Assembly (NCBI GenBank): GCA_903891165.1
Contig: CAITDR010000509.1
Span: 1-38,014 of the forward strand
Direction of reading: 5' to 3'
Source: an uncultured Pseudomonadota bacterium
GTDB taxonomy: Bacteria > Myxococcota_A > UBA796 > SXON01
Length of the DNA: 38,014 nt
Both the position numbers and the translations under genes were made by a program. Of the stretch, positions 1 to 7,179 are shown one piece after another. Every line of letters begins with the position of its first letter. The first letter of the stretch is position 1. The notes beneath the pieces were generated by a model. That model did not search any database. It was not told where the DNA came from and saw only the letters and a list, made by a program, of their open reading frames with translations.

Positions 1-160
1 CCGTGGTCGGCGAAGAAACCCCAAGCAGCTCCGCGGCCTGCGTGCTGGTGAGCAGCTCGTCCGATGTGGCCTCCTCCAGTTTCTGGAACAGGTCCGCTCG
101 CCCGGACTCCAGAAGGAAGGTCCGCAGTTCCTGCATAAGTTTTGGGGGTAACGCGGACAT
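1..160 (-). CDS. Excisionase-family helix-turn-helix DNA-binding protein, 5' part only
   Basis: The first 53 codons are present; the gene runs off the left edge. An ATG at 160 is preceded by an AAAGGAGA Shine-Dalgarno (166-173) with 5-nt spacing, so the start is well supported. The peptide begins MSALPPKLMQEL, and residues 38-53 read TSTQAAELLGVSSPTT. This is the typical first helix and turn of MerR/excisionase-type DNA-binding domains (T-x-Q-A-A-x-L-L-G-V-S). Proteins with a short N-terminal helix followed by this domain are often antitoxins paired with a downstream PIN-domain toxin, but the partner would lie outside the window, so that role is only inferred. It is divergent from the gene at 343. 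Confidence 0.72.
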   Translation of the reverse strand, partial: MSALPPKLMQELRTFLLESGRADLFQKLEEATSDELLTSTQAAELLGVSSPTT

Positions 161-207
161 CGGTGTCTCCTTTCTGCGCACAGGTTCAGGCGCGCAACGA
201 TTCCGAG

Positions 208-236
208 AGCTTATCCAAAACCACCAAAATCGTCAA
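208..236 (-). promoter_or_regulatory. Possible sigma-70 promoter of the excisionase-family gene
   Basis: On the minus strand TTGACG (231-236) lies 17 bp from TAAGCT (208-213), upstream of the start at 160. The -35 matches consensus 5 of 6, the -10 only 3 of 6. Confidence 0.4.
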
Positions 237-293
237 TCCGTTCCCCAATTCGGCGAGTCGTGCTTCCGTAGCTCCTGCCTGGTGGGTCATCGG

Positions 294-321
294 TTGACAG
301 CCCGCGGAGTTTCCATACAAT
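294..321 (+). promoter_or_regulatory. Sigma-70 promoter of the gene at 343
   Basis: A perfect -35 TTGACA (294-299) is followed after 16 bp by TACAAT (316-321). The predicted transcript starts near 328, giving a leader of about 15 nt that holds the GGAGG ribosome site (333-337). It is the best consensus promoter in the window. Confidence 0.72.
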
Positions 322-342
322 GTAGCTGGCACGGAGGCGCGG

Positions 343-1608
343 ATGCCGCAGGTTCAACAACAGGTTGCCCAGAACAAGAGCCCGATGGTCGCTCCCGCTA
401 CTGCGGTTCCCGCACGGCCGGTCAGCAACCAGGACCGGCAGAATCAACTGCGCCAGCAGACGCGTGATGCTGATTTCCAGACCTTTTTGGCTCAGGAACG
501 TAAGGAGCACTCCAACGGCGATCACATGTCTTTTCTGGACCGCGGCTGGAAAGGATCCCGCTATGGCACCAGCCACGCCCAGATTCCCGGTCGGCTGCAG
601 CAGGGACCGGATGGAAAGTCCGAAGTGTGGGCGCCCGGGCTGTCGAACAACGGGCGCCAGGCCACCGCCAGGCCGGATCGGGGGCAGCGGCCGGAAGAGG
701 TGGGCAACATGGACTGGCTCCACGGGGACATCACCAACGCCTCGGTGGCTGTGGGCACCATGGAAGGCGGCGAGATGAAGGCCCGTTGGTACGGAAAAAA
801 CGACCAGCAGAACGACCAGTTCTGGAGTGCTACCAAGCACATTCAGGCGATGGGCGTTATCTCCCTGATCAACAGCAAACGTCCGGATCTGGACATCGAC
901 ACCCTCTTCATCCGCGAGGCCGGTAACCCGGGCAGTGCCATGAAGCTGCACGACGCCCTCCAGAAGATTGTGTCCTACGATGCCGGGGCTTCCGCATCGA
1001 ACGGACTTGCCGCATCGCTCGGTAGGGTCCAGGGGAGCGCCCGCGAAGGCAACATCGAACAAAACACCGGTCACGACGTTGAGTTTCGGGGAGGCTACGG
1101 TGCTGTCTACTTTCAACGCCCGGAGATTGTAACGGCGGGTGGTGAGGTGGTCGCCACGGCTCCCGCTGCACAACCTGCGGGCCAGAACATGGTCGGCGCC
1201 TACGACCTTACCCGGATGATGACCATGGCGGCATGGCACACCCGCCTCGAGCCAGAAAAGCGCCTTCCCGGCGCACAGTGGCAGAGCCTGGAATCGCTGC
1301 TCCGGGCGATGGGTCAGGACTCAGCGCGCTATGTGGACGCCGCCATCGACCGGCTGGGCGTAAAAGACCAGCTGGAAAATGTCGTCATCGCCACCAAGCT
1401 CGGGCATGGCATTCGTAGTGCCACCGGCAAAGCGGAAACGGTCTACACCGGCCTGGTGGAGTTCACCGATAAGCGGAGCCAGCCATCGCTGCGGCGATCG
1501 GTGGTATTTACCCTGCGTGGTGTAAAAAAGGACCCGGTCGAGCTGGACGCGCGTATGGCAGCCGAGGTGACCGAGCTGCTGCGGCGGGTTCTGGAAGGCA
1601 GCTTATAA
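343..1608 (+). CDS. SxxK serine-hydrolase (beta-lactamase/PBP-like) domain protein without signal peptide
   Basis: This is a 421-residue protein with ATG start, GGAGG six bases upstream and a consensus promoter. The first 120 residues are Gln/Pro/Arg-rich and look disordered. From about residue 125 the order of segments recalls class A beta-lactamases and DD-peptidases: FWSATK with a catalytic-type S162-A-T-K165, a helix ending KIVSYDAGASASNGLAASLG (211-227) in the place of the SDN loop, AYDLTRMM (286-293), and a C-terminal VVIATKLGHG strand (347-356) where the family has KTG. The Thr of KTG is Leu here, so activity is uncertain. There is no Sec or lipoprotein signal, although relatives act in the periplasm. 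Residues 25-36 (RPVSNQDRQNQL) are closely matched at the same distance from the start in the convergent DUF3370 protein. The fold call is by eye. Confidence 0.6.
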   Translation: MPQVQQQVAQNKSPMVAPATAVPARPVSNQDRQNQLRQQTRDADFQTFLAQERKEHSNGDHMSFLDRGWKGSRYGTSHAQIPGRLQQGPDGKSEVWAPGLSNNGRQATARPDRGQRPEEVGNMDWLHGDITNASVAVGTMEGGEMKARWYGKNDQQNDQFWSATKHIQAMGVISLINSKRPDLDIDTLFIREAGNPGSAMKLHDALQKIVSYDAGASASNGLAASLGRVQGSAREGNIEQNTGHDVEFRGGYGAVYFQRPEIVTAGGEVVATAPAAQPAGQNMVGAYDLTRMMTMAAWHTRLEPEKRLPGAQWQSLESLLRAMGQDSARYVDAAIDRLGVKDQLENVVIATKLGHGIRSATGKAETVYTGLVEFTDKRSQPSLRRSVVFTLRGVKKDPVELDARMAAEVTELLRRVLEGSL

Positions 1609-1614
1609 GCTGCC
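1597..1614. terminator. Palindrome between convergent genes, possible bidirectional terminator
   Basis: GGCAGCTTATAAGCTGCC is a perfect 18-bp dyad. It contains the TAA stop (1606-1608) of the plus-strand gene and abuts the TAA stop of the minus-strand gene (1615-1617). The following TTATTT on the plus strand is a weak U tract, so termination efficiency is uncertain. Confidence 0.5.
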
Positions 1615-2835
1615 TTATTTCAGGGTACGCACCTCGATGGCTTCCGGCGCGGTGATATCGCCAGGGGTAAGGAACTCAAGGTGGACATTTTGGGTACCCC
1701 CGGCGGGAATTTCCCAGGTGCCCAGAATACTTCCATCGCCCAGCTCGTTCACGCGAATCCGTAGGACCTGACCGTTCACCTTGACGGGGCCCATCCAGTG
1801 AAAGGAGGGAGGCTGCTTTTCGCCCGGCTTCAGCGGCGCTGTGAAGGCCACCTGCACCTTCCGAGTGGACGTCCCAGGGTTATGTAGAGGAAAGGCCAAA
1901 TCATAGCGCACACCGTAGCAGCCCTCCACCCCCTGCGAGGAGTCGGTGTAGCGTTTTGATGCCTGCGGTGCTTGGTTCTGGATCTTCTGCTGATACTTGG
2001 TGCCGGATACCAGGTAGCCCGATGCCTGCCCCACTTCCGGGATTGGAATGGGTCCACCGCGATAGGTCCAGTTTGCCCCTTGATAGACGCCGCTCGCCCG
2101 CCCCAATGCCCCCGGAGCGGTGCTGGCCATATGGCCCTCCGCCATTCCCGGGTTCTGGTTGTCTGCTGCGCGCGCTTCGGCCAGGAGATCGCAGCTGATG
2201 GGCCCATCGGAATTCACCACAAAGCGACCGTCAATCTCGGCTCCGTGGTTCACACGATGAACCACCGCTCGAACGGACCCACCGGGCGCGATCACCAGTT
2301 TTTTGGACTGATGACCTTTGCTGGCATCGCGGGTCATCGCCCCGTCCGCCGCCACGGCATTCGGGCCTCCAAATCCTTCTTTCCCGTGGCCCCAGCCACC
2401 TTTGGCATCGCCGGTCTGTTGCAGAGCCCCGTCCAGGTCCACCGTCACCGGGCGTGCTGAAGGATTCCGAAGGATCACCACGAGGTTCACGGCCGACACG
2501 CCCTTTACCTTGTTCAAGTGGTGAATGTACAGGTCAAAACCCTTGTCGAAGGTCGAGGAGATGTCGCCACGGGCGCCCGATGGGCCGCTGGTGCGCAGAA
2601 GATAGCCTGGACTGGTGAACATCTCAGGGTTATTACTGGCGATCAACGGCCGGTTATCCAGCGCTCCCGGCAGTGGCTTCAGGTGGTCCACAGAAAGGGC
2701 AGTGTTGGTATCGGCACCCGGTGCCCCGAGCTTTTTCTGCTGGTCCTGGTTCGAAAAAGGACGCCCCAAGGAGGCCGGAAGACCTGCACTTCTCTGGGGA
2801 GCCTGTTGCTGAGGAGGATGCGACTTCGAGAGCAT
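1615..2835 (-). CDS. DUF3370 family protein carrying an N-terminal SNQD tag
   Basis: The family is recognised from the DUF3370 hallmarks: PLPGALDNRPLIASNNPEMF, then LLRTS, FDLYIHHLNK, and NLVVILRNPSARPVTVDLDGA. The function of DUF3370 is unknown; most members I know of are cyanobacterial and exported. Later segments (GGPIPIPEVGQASGYLVSG, VEGCYGVRYDLAFPLHNPG) fit a beta-rich fold. The ATG at 2835 is preferred over an in-frame GTG at 2850: it gives 406 residues and puts the RPFSNQDQQKKL tag at residues 25-36, exactly where the neighbouring serine-hydrolase-like protein has its own copy. No Sec signal is visible. No Shine-Dalgarno is present; a TACTCT hexamer ends 5 nt before the ATG, so the message may be leaderless. 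Confidence 0.75.
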   Translation of the reverse strand: MLSKSHPPQQQAPQRSAGLPASLGRPFSNQDQQKKLGAPGADTNTALSVDHLKPLPGALDNRPLIASNNPEMFTSPGYLLRTSGPSGARGDISSTFDKGFDLYIHHLNKVKGVSAVNLVVILRNPSARPVTVDLDGALQQTGDAKGGWGHGKEGFGGPNAVAADGAMTRDASKGHQSKKLVIAPGGSVRAVVHRVNHGAEIDGRFVVNSDGPISCDLLAEARAADNQNPGMAEGHMASTAPGALGRASGVYQGANWTYRGGPIPIPEVGQASGYLVSGTKYQQKIQNQAPQASKRYTDSSQGVEGCYGVRYDLAFPLHNPGTSTRKVQVAFTAPLKPGEKQPPSFHWMGPVKVNGQVLRIRVNELGDGSILGTWEIPAGGTQNVHLEFLTPGDITAPEAIEVRTLK

Positions 2836-2877
2836 GGCGTAGAGTAGCACAGCTTCCAGGAAGAAGAAAGGGCCCAG

Positions 2878-3023
2878 ACGACGTCGTAAGCCGTTACGGT
2901 TGGCGGAGTCGAAAAAAGGTGGAGGAACTCGGAAACCCGATGCACAAGCGCCTGGACGTTCGCAAGCCCCCGCCCATCATCCGCAAAAGGCGGCATGCCC
3001 ACTGCCCGCCAGCGGGTTACCCG
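2878..3023. promoter_or_regulatory. Divergent intergenic region with short dyads
   Basis: The 211-bp gap between the DUF3370 gene and the acyl-CoA operon holds no gene I can support. It contains three small perfect dyads: ACGACGTCGT (2878-2887), CCGTTACGG (2891-2899) and CGGGTTACCCG (3013-3023). The last two share a GTTAC centre. They could be operator half-sites for the operon; this is a guess. I see no convincing sigma-70 promoter. Confidence 0.25.
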
Positions 3024-3046
3024 GCGCCCCTCGCGAGGGAGTGCAT

Positions 3047-3901
3047 ATGGGCATCGAGCGGATCGGCGTGGTGGGTGCAGGGCAGATGGGCAACGGCATC
3101 GCACAGGTCGCAGCGGCCGCGGGCTATGCGGTGATCTGCAGCGATATCAGCGAAGCCTCGCTGGCTAAAGGCAAAAAGACCGTGGCAGACTCCCTGGGGC
3201 GCCTGGTCAAAAAGGACAAGCTCTCCGCCGCCGAGGCCGAGACCATCCTCGGCCGCATCACCTGGACCACCCAGCTCGCGGACCTCGCCGCTGCCCAGTT
3301 TATTGTCGAAGCGGCCACCGAAAATGTGAACCTCAAGTATAAGATCTTCGAGGAACTTTCCAAGGTCGCCACCCCCGGTACCATTCTGGCCACCAACACC
3401 TCTTCGATCTCCGTCACCGCGATCGCGGCCCACACCGACCGCCCCGATAAGGTGGTGGGCATGCACTTTATGAACCCGGTGCCACTGATGCAGCTGGTAG
3501 AGCTGATCCGCGGAATGGCCACCTCGGACGAGACCTATGCGCTCACCAAGGAACTCGCCGAGAAGATGGGCAAGACGACGGTGCTTGGCCGCGACATGCC
3601 CGGCTTTATTGTCAACCGCGTCCTGATGCCCTACATCAACGAAGCGGCCCAGGCCCTCTACGAAGGCATCGGCAGTGTCGAAGATATCGATACCGCCATG
3701 AAGCTGGGCACCAACGTCCCCATGGGCCCGCTCACCCTCGCCGACTTTATCGGCCTGGACACCTGCCTCGCCATCATGGAAGTGCTCCACAATGGCCTGG
3801 GAGACAGCAAGTACCGCCCCTCGCCGCTGCTCCGTAAGTATGTGGAAGCGGGCTGGCTGGGTCGCAAGTCCGGGCGCGGTTTCTATAATTATTCCAAGTA
3901 G
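3047..3901 (+). CDS. hbd: 3-hydroxybutyryl-CoA dehydrogenase
   Basis: NAD(P)-dependent oxidation or reduction between 3-hydroxyacyl-CoA and acetoacetyl-CoA in short-chain fatty-acid or butanoate metabolism; cytoplasmic. The protein is 284 residues, the usual size. The Rossmann motif [14 protein letters not shown] is at residues 7-20. [11 protein letters not shown] (117-127) and [15 protein letters not shown] (from 138) contain the family catalytic His140. The C-terminal domain includes [21 protein letters not shown] and [16 protein letters not shown]. The open frame extends upstream to 2900, but the ATG at 3047 has GAGGGAG at -6 and begins directly at the Rossmann fold, so it is the start. 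It is the first gene of a five-gene plus-strand unit; 17 nt separate it from the hydratase. Confidence 0.95.
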   Translation: MGIERIGVVGAGQMGNGIAQVAAAAGYAVICSDISEASLAKGKKTVADSLGRLVKKDKLSAAEAETILGRITWTTQLADLAAAQFIVEAATENVNLKYKIFEELSKVATPGTILATNTSSISVTAIAAHTDRPDKVVGMHFMNPVPLMQLVELIRGMATSDETYALTKELAEKMGKTTVLGRDMPGFIVNRVLMPYINEAAQALYEGIGSVEDIDTAMKLGTNVPMGPLTLADFIGLDTCLAIMEVLHNGLGDSKYRPSPLLRKYVEAGWLGRKSGRGFYNYSK

Positions 3902-3918
3902 TTCGGAGCCAGAACCTC

Positions 3919-4680
3919 ATGAACTACATTCACGTTGAGCATCGCGGGTCGGTGGCGATCCTGACCATCTCGCGTCCCAAGGCCTTGAACGCCCTGAATA
4001 CCGAGCTGCTTCAGGAGTTTTCGACGGCCCTGGACAGCCTGGGGGAAGCCCGCGCCCTGGTCATCACCGGCGCCGGCGAAAAAGCCTTTGTCGCCGGGGC
4101 GGACATCGCCGAGATGCGCGACTTCCGCTCGGTGGAAGCTGTGGATTTTGCGGCGCGGGGCCAGCGCACCCTGGAGAAGCTGGAAGCCCTTGCCATTCCC
4201 ACCATCGCCGCCGTCAATGGTTTTGCCCTGGGTGGCGGCTGCGAATTGGCTCTTGCCTGTGATCTGATCCTTTGTTCGCCCCAGGCGGTTTTTGGCCTCC
4301 CCGAAGTCAGCCTCGGGGTGATCCCCGGTTTTGGCGGCACCCAGCGCCTCGTCCGTCGTATTGGCAGCCACCGCGCCCGTGAGCTGATCTTCACCGGTCG
4401 CCGTGTCAAAGCGGAGGAAGCCGTTGCCATTGGCTTGGCGCTACGTCAGGAGGCGGATGTGCTTTCTGCGGCACTGGCCTTAGGGGAGCAGATTGCCGCC
4501 AATGGGCCGGTCGCGGTGCGCCTCGCCAAGCGCGCGGTGCTGGACGGAGACGGCGCCGATCTCCGCTCCGGGCAGCTGGCCGAGCGAAACCTTTTTGGCC
4601 TGTGCTTTGCAACTGCGGACCAGAAGGAAGGGATGGGCGCCTTTCTGGAGCGCAGGAAGGCCATTTTCCAAGGGCAATAG
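3919..4680 (+). CDS. crt: Enoyl-CoA hydratase (crotonase family)
   Basis: Adds water across the 2,3 double bond of short-chain enoyl-CoA, making the substrate of the preceding dehydrogenase. The 253 residues match single-domain crotonases. The acyl-CoA pocket motif AFVAGADIAEM is at 56-66. Oxyanion-hole and catalytic elements are in NGFALGGGCELALACD (100-115, Glu109) and FGLPEVSLGVIPGFGGTQRL (Glu129). Both catalytic glutamates of true hydratases are present, so a hydratase is favoured over an isomerase. A weak GGAG lies 13 nt upstream; translation may be coupled to the gene before it. Confidence 0.94.
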   Translation: MNYIHVEHRGSVAILTISRPKALNALNTELLQEFSTALDSLGEARALVITGAGEKAFVAGADIAEMRDFRSVEAVDFAARGQRTLEKLEALAIPTIAAVNGFALGGGCELALACDLILCSPQAVFGLPEVSLGVIPGFGGTQRLVRRIGSHRARELIFTGRRVKAEEAVAIGLALRQEADVLSAALALGEQIAANGPVAVRLAKRAVLDGDGADLRSGQLAERNLFGLCFATADQKEGMGAFLERRKAIFQGQ

Positions 4681-4716
4681 CGAGTTTTTACGCGCCCGCC
4701 TCCTCCCCCTTTGGCC

Positions 4717-4756
4717 CCTGGACCTGCGCCGCAGAGCCCCAATAAGCCTGGACCTG
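4717..4756. repeat. 10-bp direct repeat between hydratase and acyl-CoA dehydrogenase genes
   Basis: CCTGGACCTG occurs at 4717-4726 and again at 4747-4756, exactly 30 bp apart (about three helical turns), just upstream of a candidate promoter. The spacing suits a dimeric or tandem regulator, but chance is not excluded. The remainder of the 139-bp gap has no gene. Confidence 0.4.
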
Positions 4757-4771
4757 TCAAGTTAAACCTGC

Positions 4772-4800
4772 TTGAAGACGTTGCGCTCCTGAGCTAAAAA
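4772..4800 (+). promoter_or_regulatory. Possible internal promoter of the acyl-CoA dehydrogenase gene
   Basis: TTGAAG (4772-4777) and TAAAAA (4795-4800) are separated by 17 bp; each matches 4 of 6 consensus bases. An inverted repeat, GACGTT (4777-4782) with AACGTC (4799-4804), brackets the spacer and -10, as a repressor operator might. Confidence 0.4.
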
Positions 4801-4819
4801 CGTCACCCACGGTGAAACG

Positions 4820-5962
4820 ATGTTTGAGCTTCCCGAAGATGTCCTGGACATCCAGTCCCTCGCCCGGGACTTTGCCCGCAACGAAATCCTTCCGGGTGCG
4901 ATGGCGCGCGACAAAGAGCATGCCTTCCCGCATGAGCAGGTACGTAAACTCTCCGAGCTGGGTTTTATGGGGATGTTTGTTCCGGCCGAATACGGCGGTG
5001 CGGGGATGTCCACCCTGGCCTATGTGGTGGCGCTCGAAGAGATCTGCTACGCCGACGCCTCGGTTGGCGTCACCATGTCGGTGAACAACTCTCTTGTTTG
5101 TTGGCCGATCCTGGGCTTCGGCACCGAGGCCCAGAAGCAGAAGTACCTGCCCGATCTCGCGACCGGCAAGCACCTGGGCTGCTACGCCCTGACCGAGCCC
5201 AATGCCGGCTCCGATGCAGGCGCTCAGCGCAGTAAGGCCGTCAAAAACGGCGAAAACTACCTGTTGAACGGGAACAAGATCTGGATCACCAACGCGCCCT
5301 ATGCCGATATCTGCGTGGGCTATGCCAACCTGGATCCCGAGCAGCGCCACCGTACCGTCTGCGCCTTCATCCTCGAAACCAAATGGCCGGGCTTCAAGGT
5401 CGGAAAGCCGGAAGAAAAGCTGGGCATCACCTCGTCGGCCACCTCCGAGCTGTCTTTTGAGGATCTCGAAGTCCCCGCGGAGAATCTGCTCGGTCGCGAA
5501 AAAGAGGGCTTTAAGGTGGCCATGGCCACGCTGGACGGCGGCCGCATCGGCATTGCGGCGCAGGCCCTGGGCATCGCCCAGCGGGCCTTTGATCTGGCGG
5601 TGGTCTATGCCAAAGAGCGGCACGCTTTTGGCAAGCCCATCGGTGCCAACCAGGCTATCCAGTGGATGATCGCCGATATGGCCACCCGTATCGAGGCCGC
5701 CCGTTTGTTGACCTGGCGCGCGGCGGTCAACAAAGATGGCAACGACAAAGCACGGGCCAGCCATATGTGCTCGATGGCCAAGCTGGCCGCATCGGAATGT
5801 GCCAACTTCTGCGCCGATAAAGCGCTGCAGATCCACGGCGGCTACGGCTACTCCAAGGAGTATGAAGTCGAGCGCCTCTACCGCGACGCGCGCATCACGA
5901 CGCTCTACGAGGGTACCAGCGAGATTCAGCGCCTGGTAATCGCTCGGAACTACCTGGGCTGA
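4820..5962 (+). CDS. Short-chain acyl-CoA dehydrogenase
   Basis: FAD enzyme that forms the 2,3 double bond of acyl-CoA and passes electrons to ETF; likely acts on butyryl-CoA or another short or branched chain, judged from its neighbours. The 380 residues are the standard length. Signature 1 is CYALTEPNAGSDAG (about 131-144). The flavin/ETF segment FGKPIGANQAIQWMIADM follows, then IHGGYGYSKEYEVERLYRD, and LYEGTSEIQRLVIARNYL at the C-terminus with catalytic-type Glu364. It has its own candidate promoter and a weak ribosome site, and its TGA overlaps the next start by one base. No etfAB genes are in the window. Whether the chain is butyryl, isovaleryl or glutaryl cannot be decided by eye. Confidence 0.93.
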   Translation: MFELPEDVLDIQSLARDFARNEILPGAMARDKEHAFPHEQVRKLSELGFMGMFVPAEYGGAGMSTLAYVVALEEICYADASVGVTMSVNNSLVCWPILGFGTEAQKQKYLPDLATGKHLGCYALTEPNAGSDAGAQRSKAVKNGENYLLNGNKIWITNAPYADICVGYANLDPEQRHRTVCAFILETKWPGFKVGKPEEKLGITSSATSELSFEDLEVPAENLLGREKEGFKVAMATLDGGRIGIAAQALGIAQRAFDLAVVYAKERHAFGKPIGANQAIQWMIADMATRIEAARLLTWRAAVNKDGNDKARASHMCSMAKLAASECANFCADKALQIHGGYGYSKEYEVERLYRDARITTLYEGTSEIQRLVIARNYLG

Positions 5963-6372
5963 TGATGGATCGCCGTATCCGGGTGCTGATCGCGAAGCCG
6001 GGTCTGGATGGCCATGACCGTGGTGCGAAAGTCGTCGCCAGAGGACTGCGTGATGCCGGCTTCGAGGTGATCTATTCCGGATTACATCGTAGCCCAGCCC
6101 AGATCGTGGCGGCAGCGCGGGACGAAGATGTGGATGTCGTGGGACTCTCCATCCTCTCCGGCGCACATAACCAGCTTGTTCCTGCAGTTTCACGGGCGCT
6201 GAAGGAAGCAGGCATCGGTGATGTGCTGTTGGTGGTCGGCGGGATCATCCCCGACGGCGATCGGCAGGCGATGGAAGCGGCCGGTGCGGCGATGGTGTTC
6301 ACGCCCGGTACCACCATTCATGAAATTGTCGCATTTATCCGCGATCATGTCCGGCCGGTGCTGGATCAATGA
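5962..6372 (+). CDS. Methylmalonyl-CoA mutase-type B12-binding subunit
   Basis: A free-standing 136-residue cobalamin-binding domain of the kind forming the small subunit of acyl-CoA mutases. DGHDRG (16-21) supplies the lower axial His18 to cobalt. VVGLSILSGAH (about 59-69) and VVGGIIPDGD (about 91-100) are the other two B12 loops. The start codon overlaps the stop of the dehydrogenase by one base; a second ATG directly follows and could also be used. No large mutase subunit is in the window, so the catalytic partner is elsewhere or beyond reach of this sequence. Methylmalonyl-, isobutyryl- or ethylmalonyl-CoA mutase are all possible; linkage to short-chain acyl-CoA genes fits any of them. 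Confidence 0.92.
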   Translation: MMDRRIRVLIAKPGLDGHDRGAKVVARGLRDAGFEVIYSGLHRSPAQIVAAARDEDVDVVGLSILSGAHNQLVPAVSRALKEAGIGDVLLVVGGIIPDGDRQAMEAAGAAMVFTPGTTIHEIVAFIRDHVRPVLDQ

Positions 6373-7076
6373 GCCCAGCGGCCTCCTCCGTGGCGAAATC
6401 GGAGCCTGCGGCTCAAGATGCCGCTTTGCCCAAGGAAAATGGCATGATTCCGGCGGATGAAGAAACGGTGGGTGGCGACGTGCTGGAGCCGGCGGCGGTG
6501 ACCCGCACCTCAGCCGAGCTGCTGCATCGCTCCCCCCCTCAGGTGCTGAGCACGCGGCCGATCCGTTTTGTCCTCGGTCCCAAGGGCGTGGGAAAAAGCT
6601 CGGTTGCTGCACGTCTTCTTGGAAAAGACGCCATTGTAGTGAGCGGGGAGGGGCTGCGTTCGGCGCTCACCCGAGCCGCACGCTACAAAAAATGGCCCGA
6701 AGGTTGGGAGGCCGCTCCGGCCCTACTTTTGGATGAGGTGGATTGTCTGCACGGACGCTTCGGGGTTCTTCAGATGCTCGGTCGTCTTTTGGACCAGCGT
6801 GCACGGAACAACCTTGCGACGGTGATCTGCCAGGGCAGCGCCGATACTTCCATTACACTTTTGTACGAGTCCGTGCCTCTGCACCTGCGAGCGAGCCTGC
6901 TTCTTCGCTTTCCGGTAGGTCGTGGGCGCCGCTCCTATGTAAAGGCCCGTTGTGAAGCCCGCAGTATCGACATGGCCCATGTCAAAAAGGGTGCCGCCCT
7001 GGAGCCCTGGAGCTACGCGGCGGTCGAGAGCTACCTGGACAGTCTCCAAGTGGTCGCGCAAGCCGCCGCTGAATGA
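6369..7076 (+). CDS. Small AAA+ ATPase (DnaA/Hda-like) following the B12 subunit
   Basis: 235 residues, starting in an ATGA overlap with the B12 subunit gene, so translation is almost certainly coupled. About 60 flexible residues lead into a P-loop domain: Walker A GPKGVGKS (70-77), Walker B ALLLDEVD (118-125), and a sensor/arginine region around HLRASLLLRFPVGRGRRSYV that recalls DnaA, Hda and related AAA+ proteins. This is the operon position where mutase operons often carry the MeaB G-protein chaperone, but the protein has no GTPase NKxD motif and is not MeaB. A repair or chaperone role for the mutase is a hypothesis; it could equally be an unrelated regulator. Its TGA stop is buried in a perfect hairpin. 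Confidence 0.7.
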   Translation: MSPAASSVAKSEPAAQDAALPKENGMIPADEETVGGDVLEPAAVTRTSAELLHRSPPQVLSTRPIRFVLGPKGVGKSSVAARLLGKDAIVVSGEGLRSALTRAARYKKWPEGWEAAPALLLDEVDCLHGRFGVLQMLGRLLDQRARNNLATVICQGSADTSITLLYESVPLHLRASLLLRFPVGRGRRSYVKARCEARSIDMAHVKKGAALEPWSYAAVESYLDSLQVVAQAAAE

Positions 7077-7088
7077 GGCTTCATTCAG
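7069..7088 (+). repeat. Hairpin spanning the stop codon of the AAA+ gene
   Basis: CTGAATGA (7069-7076) and TCATTCAG (7081-7088) form a perfect 8-bp stem with loop GGCT; the TGA stop is 7074-7076. No T run follows, so it is not a classic terminator. It could protect the 3' end or affect release. Confidence 0.55.
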
Positions 7089-7136
7089 AAGAAAGGGAAG
7101 AAAAAGGGGAATAAGCCGGTACGCCGAGCACCGCGC

Positions 7137-7173
7137 AAGGCCGGTGCCGCCCCAGCGCGGCAGCGGCCTTTTT
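7137..7173 (+). terminator. Intrinsic terminator of the acyl-CoA operon
   Basis: Arms 7137-7150 and 7157-7170 pair over 14 positions with a single G-G mismatch, around the loop CCCAGC. TTTTT (7169-7173) follows directly. On the other strand no T run follows, so it acts for the plus-strand operon, just before the converging glycosyltransferase gene ends at 7180. Confidence 0.88.
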
Positions 7174-7179
7174 ACTCCC

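Noticed and set aside
3-467. Plus-strand open frame at the left edge
   Set aside because: It opposes a frame with a strong ribosome site and a helix-turn-helix motif, and its Ser/Arg-rich sequence matches no family.
2900-3046. N-terminal extension of the 3-hydroxybutyryl-CoA dehydrogenase frame
   Set aside because: It adds 49 Pro/Lys-rich residues before the Rossmann fold, while the ATG at 3047 has a good ribosome site and gives the family length.
4757-6193. Long minus-strand frame of 478 codons
   Set aside because: It is antisense to the acyl-CoA dehydrogenase and B12 subunit; Gly/Arg/His-rich composition is a codon shadow, with no ribosome site.
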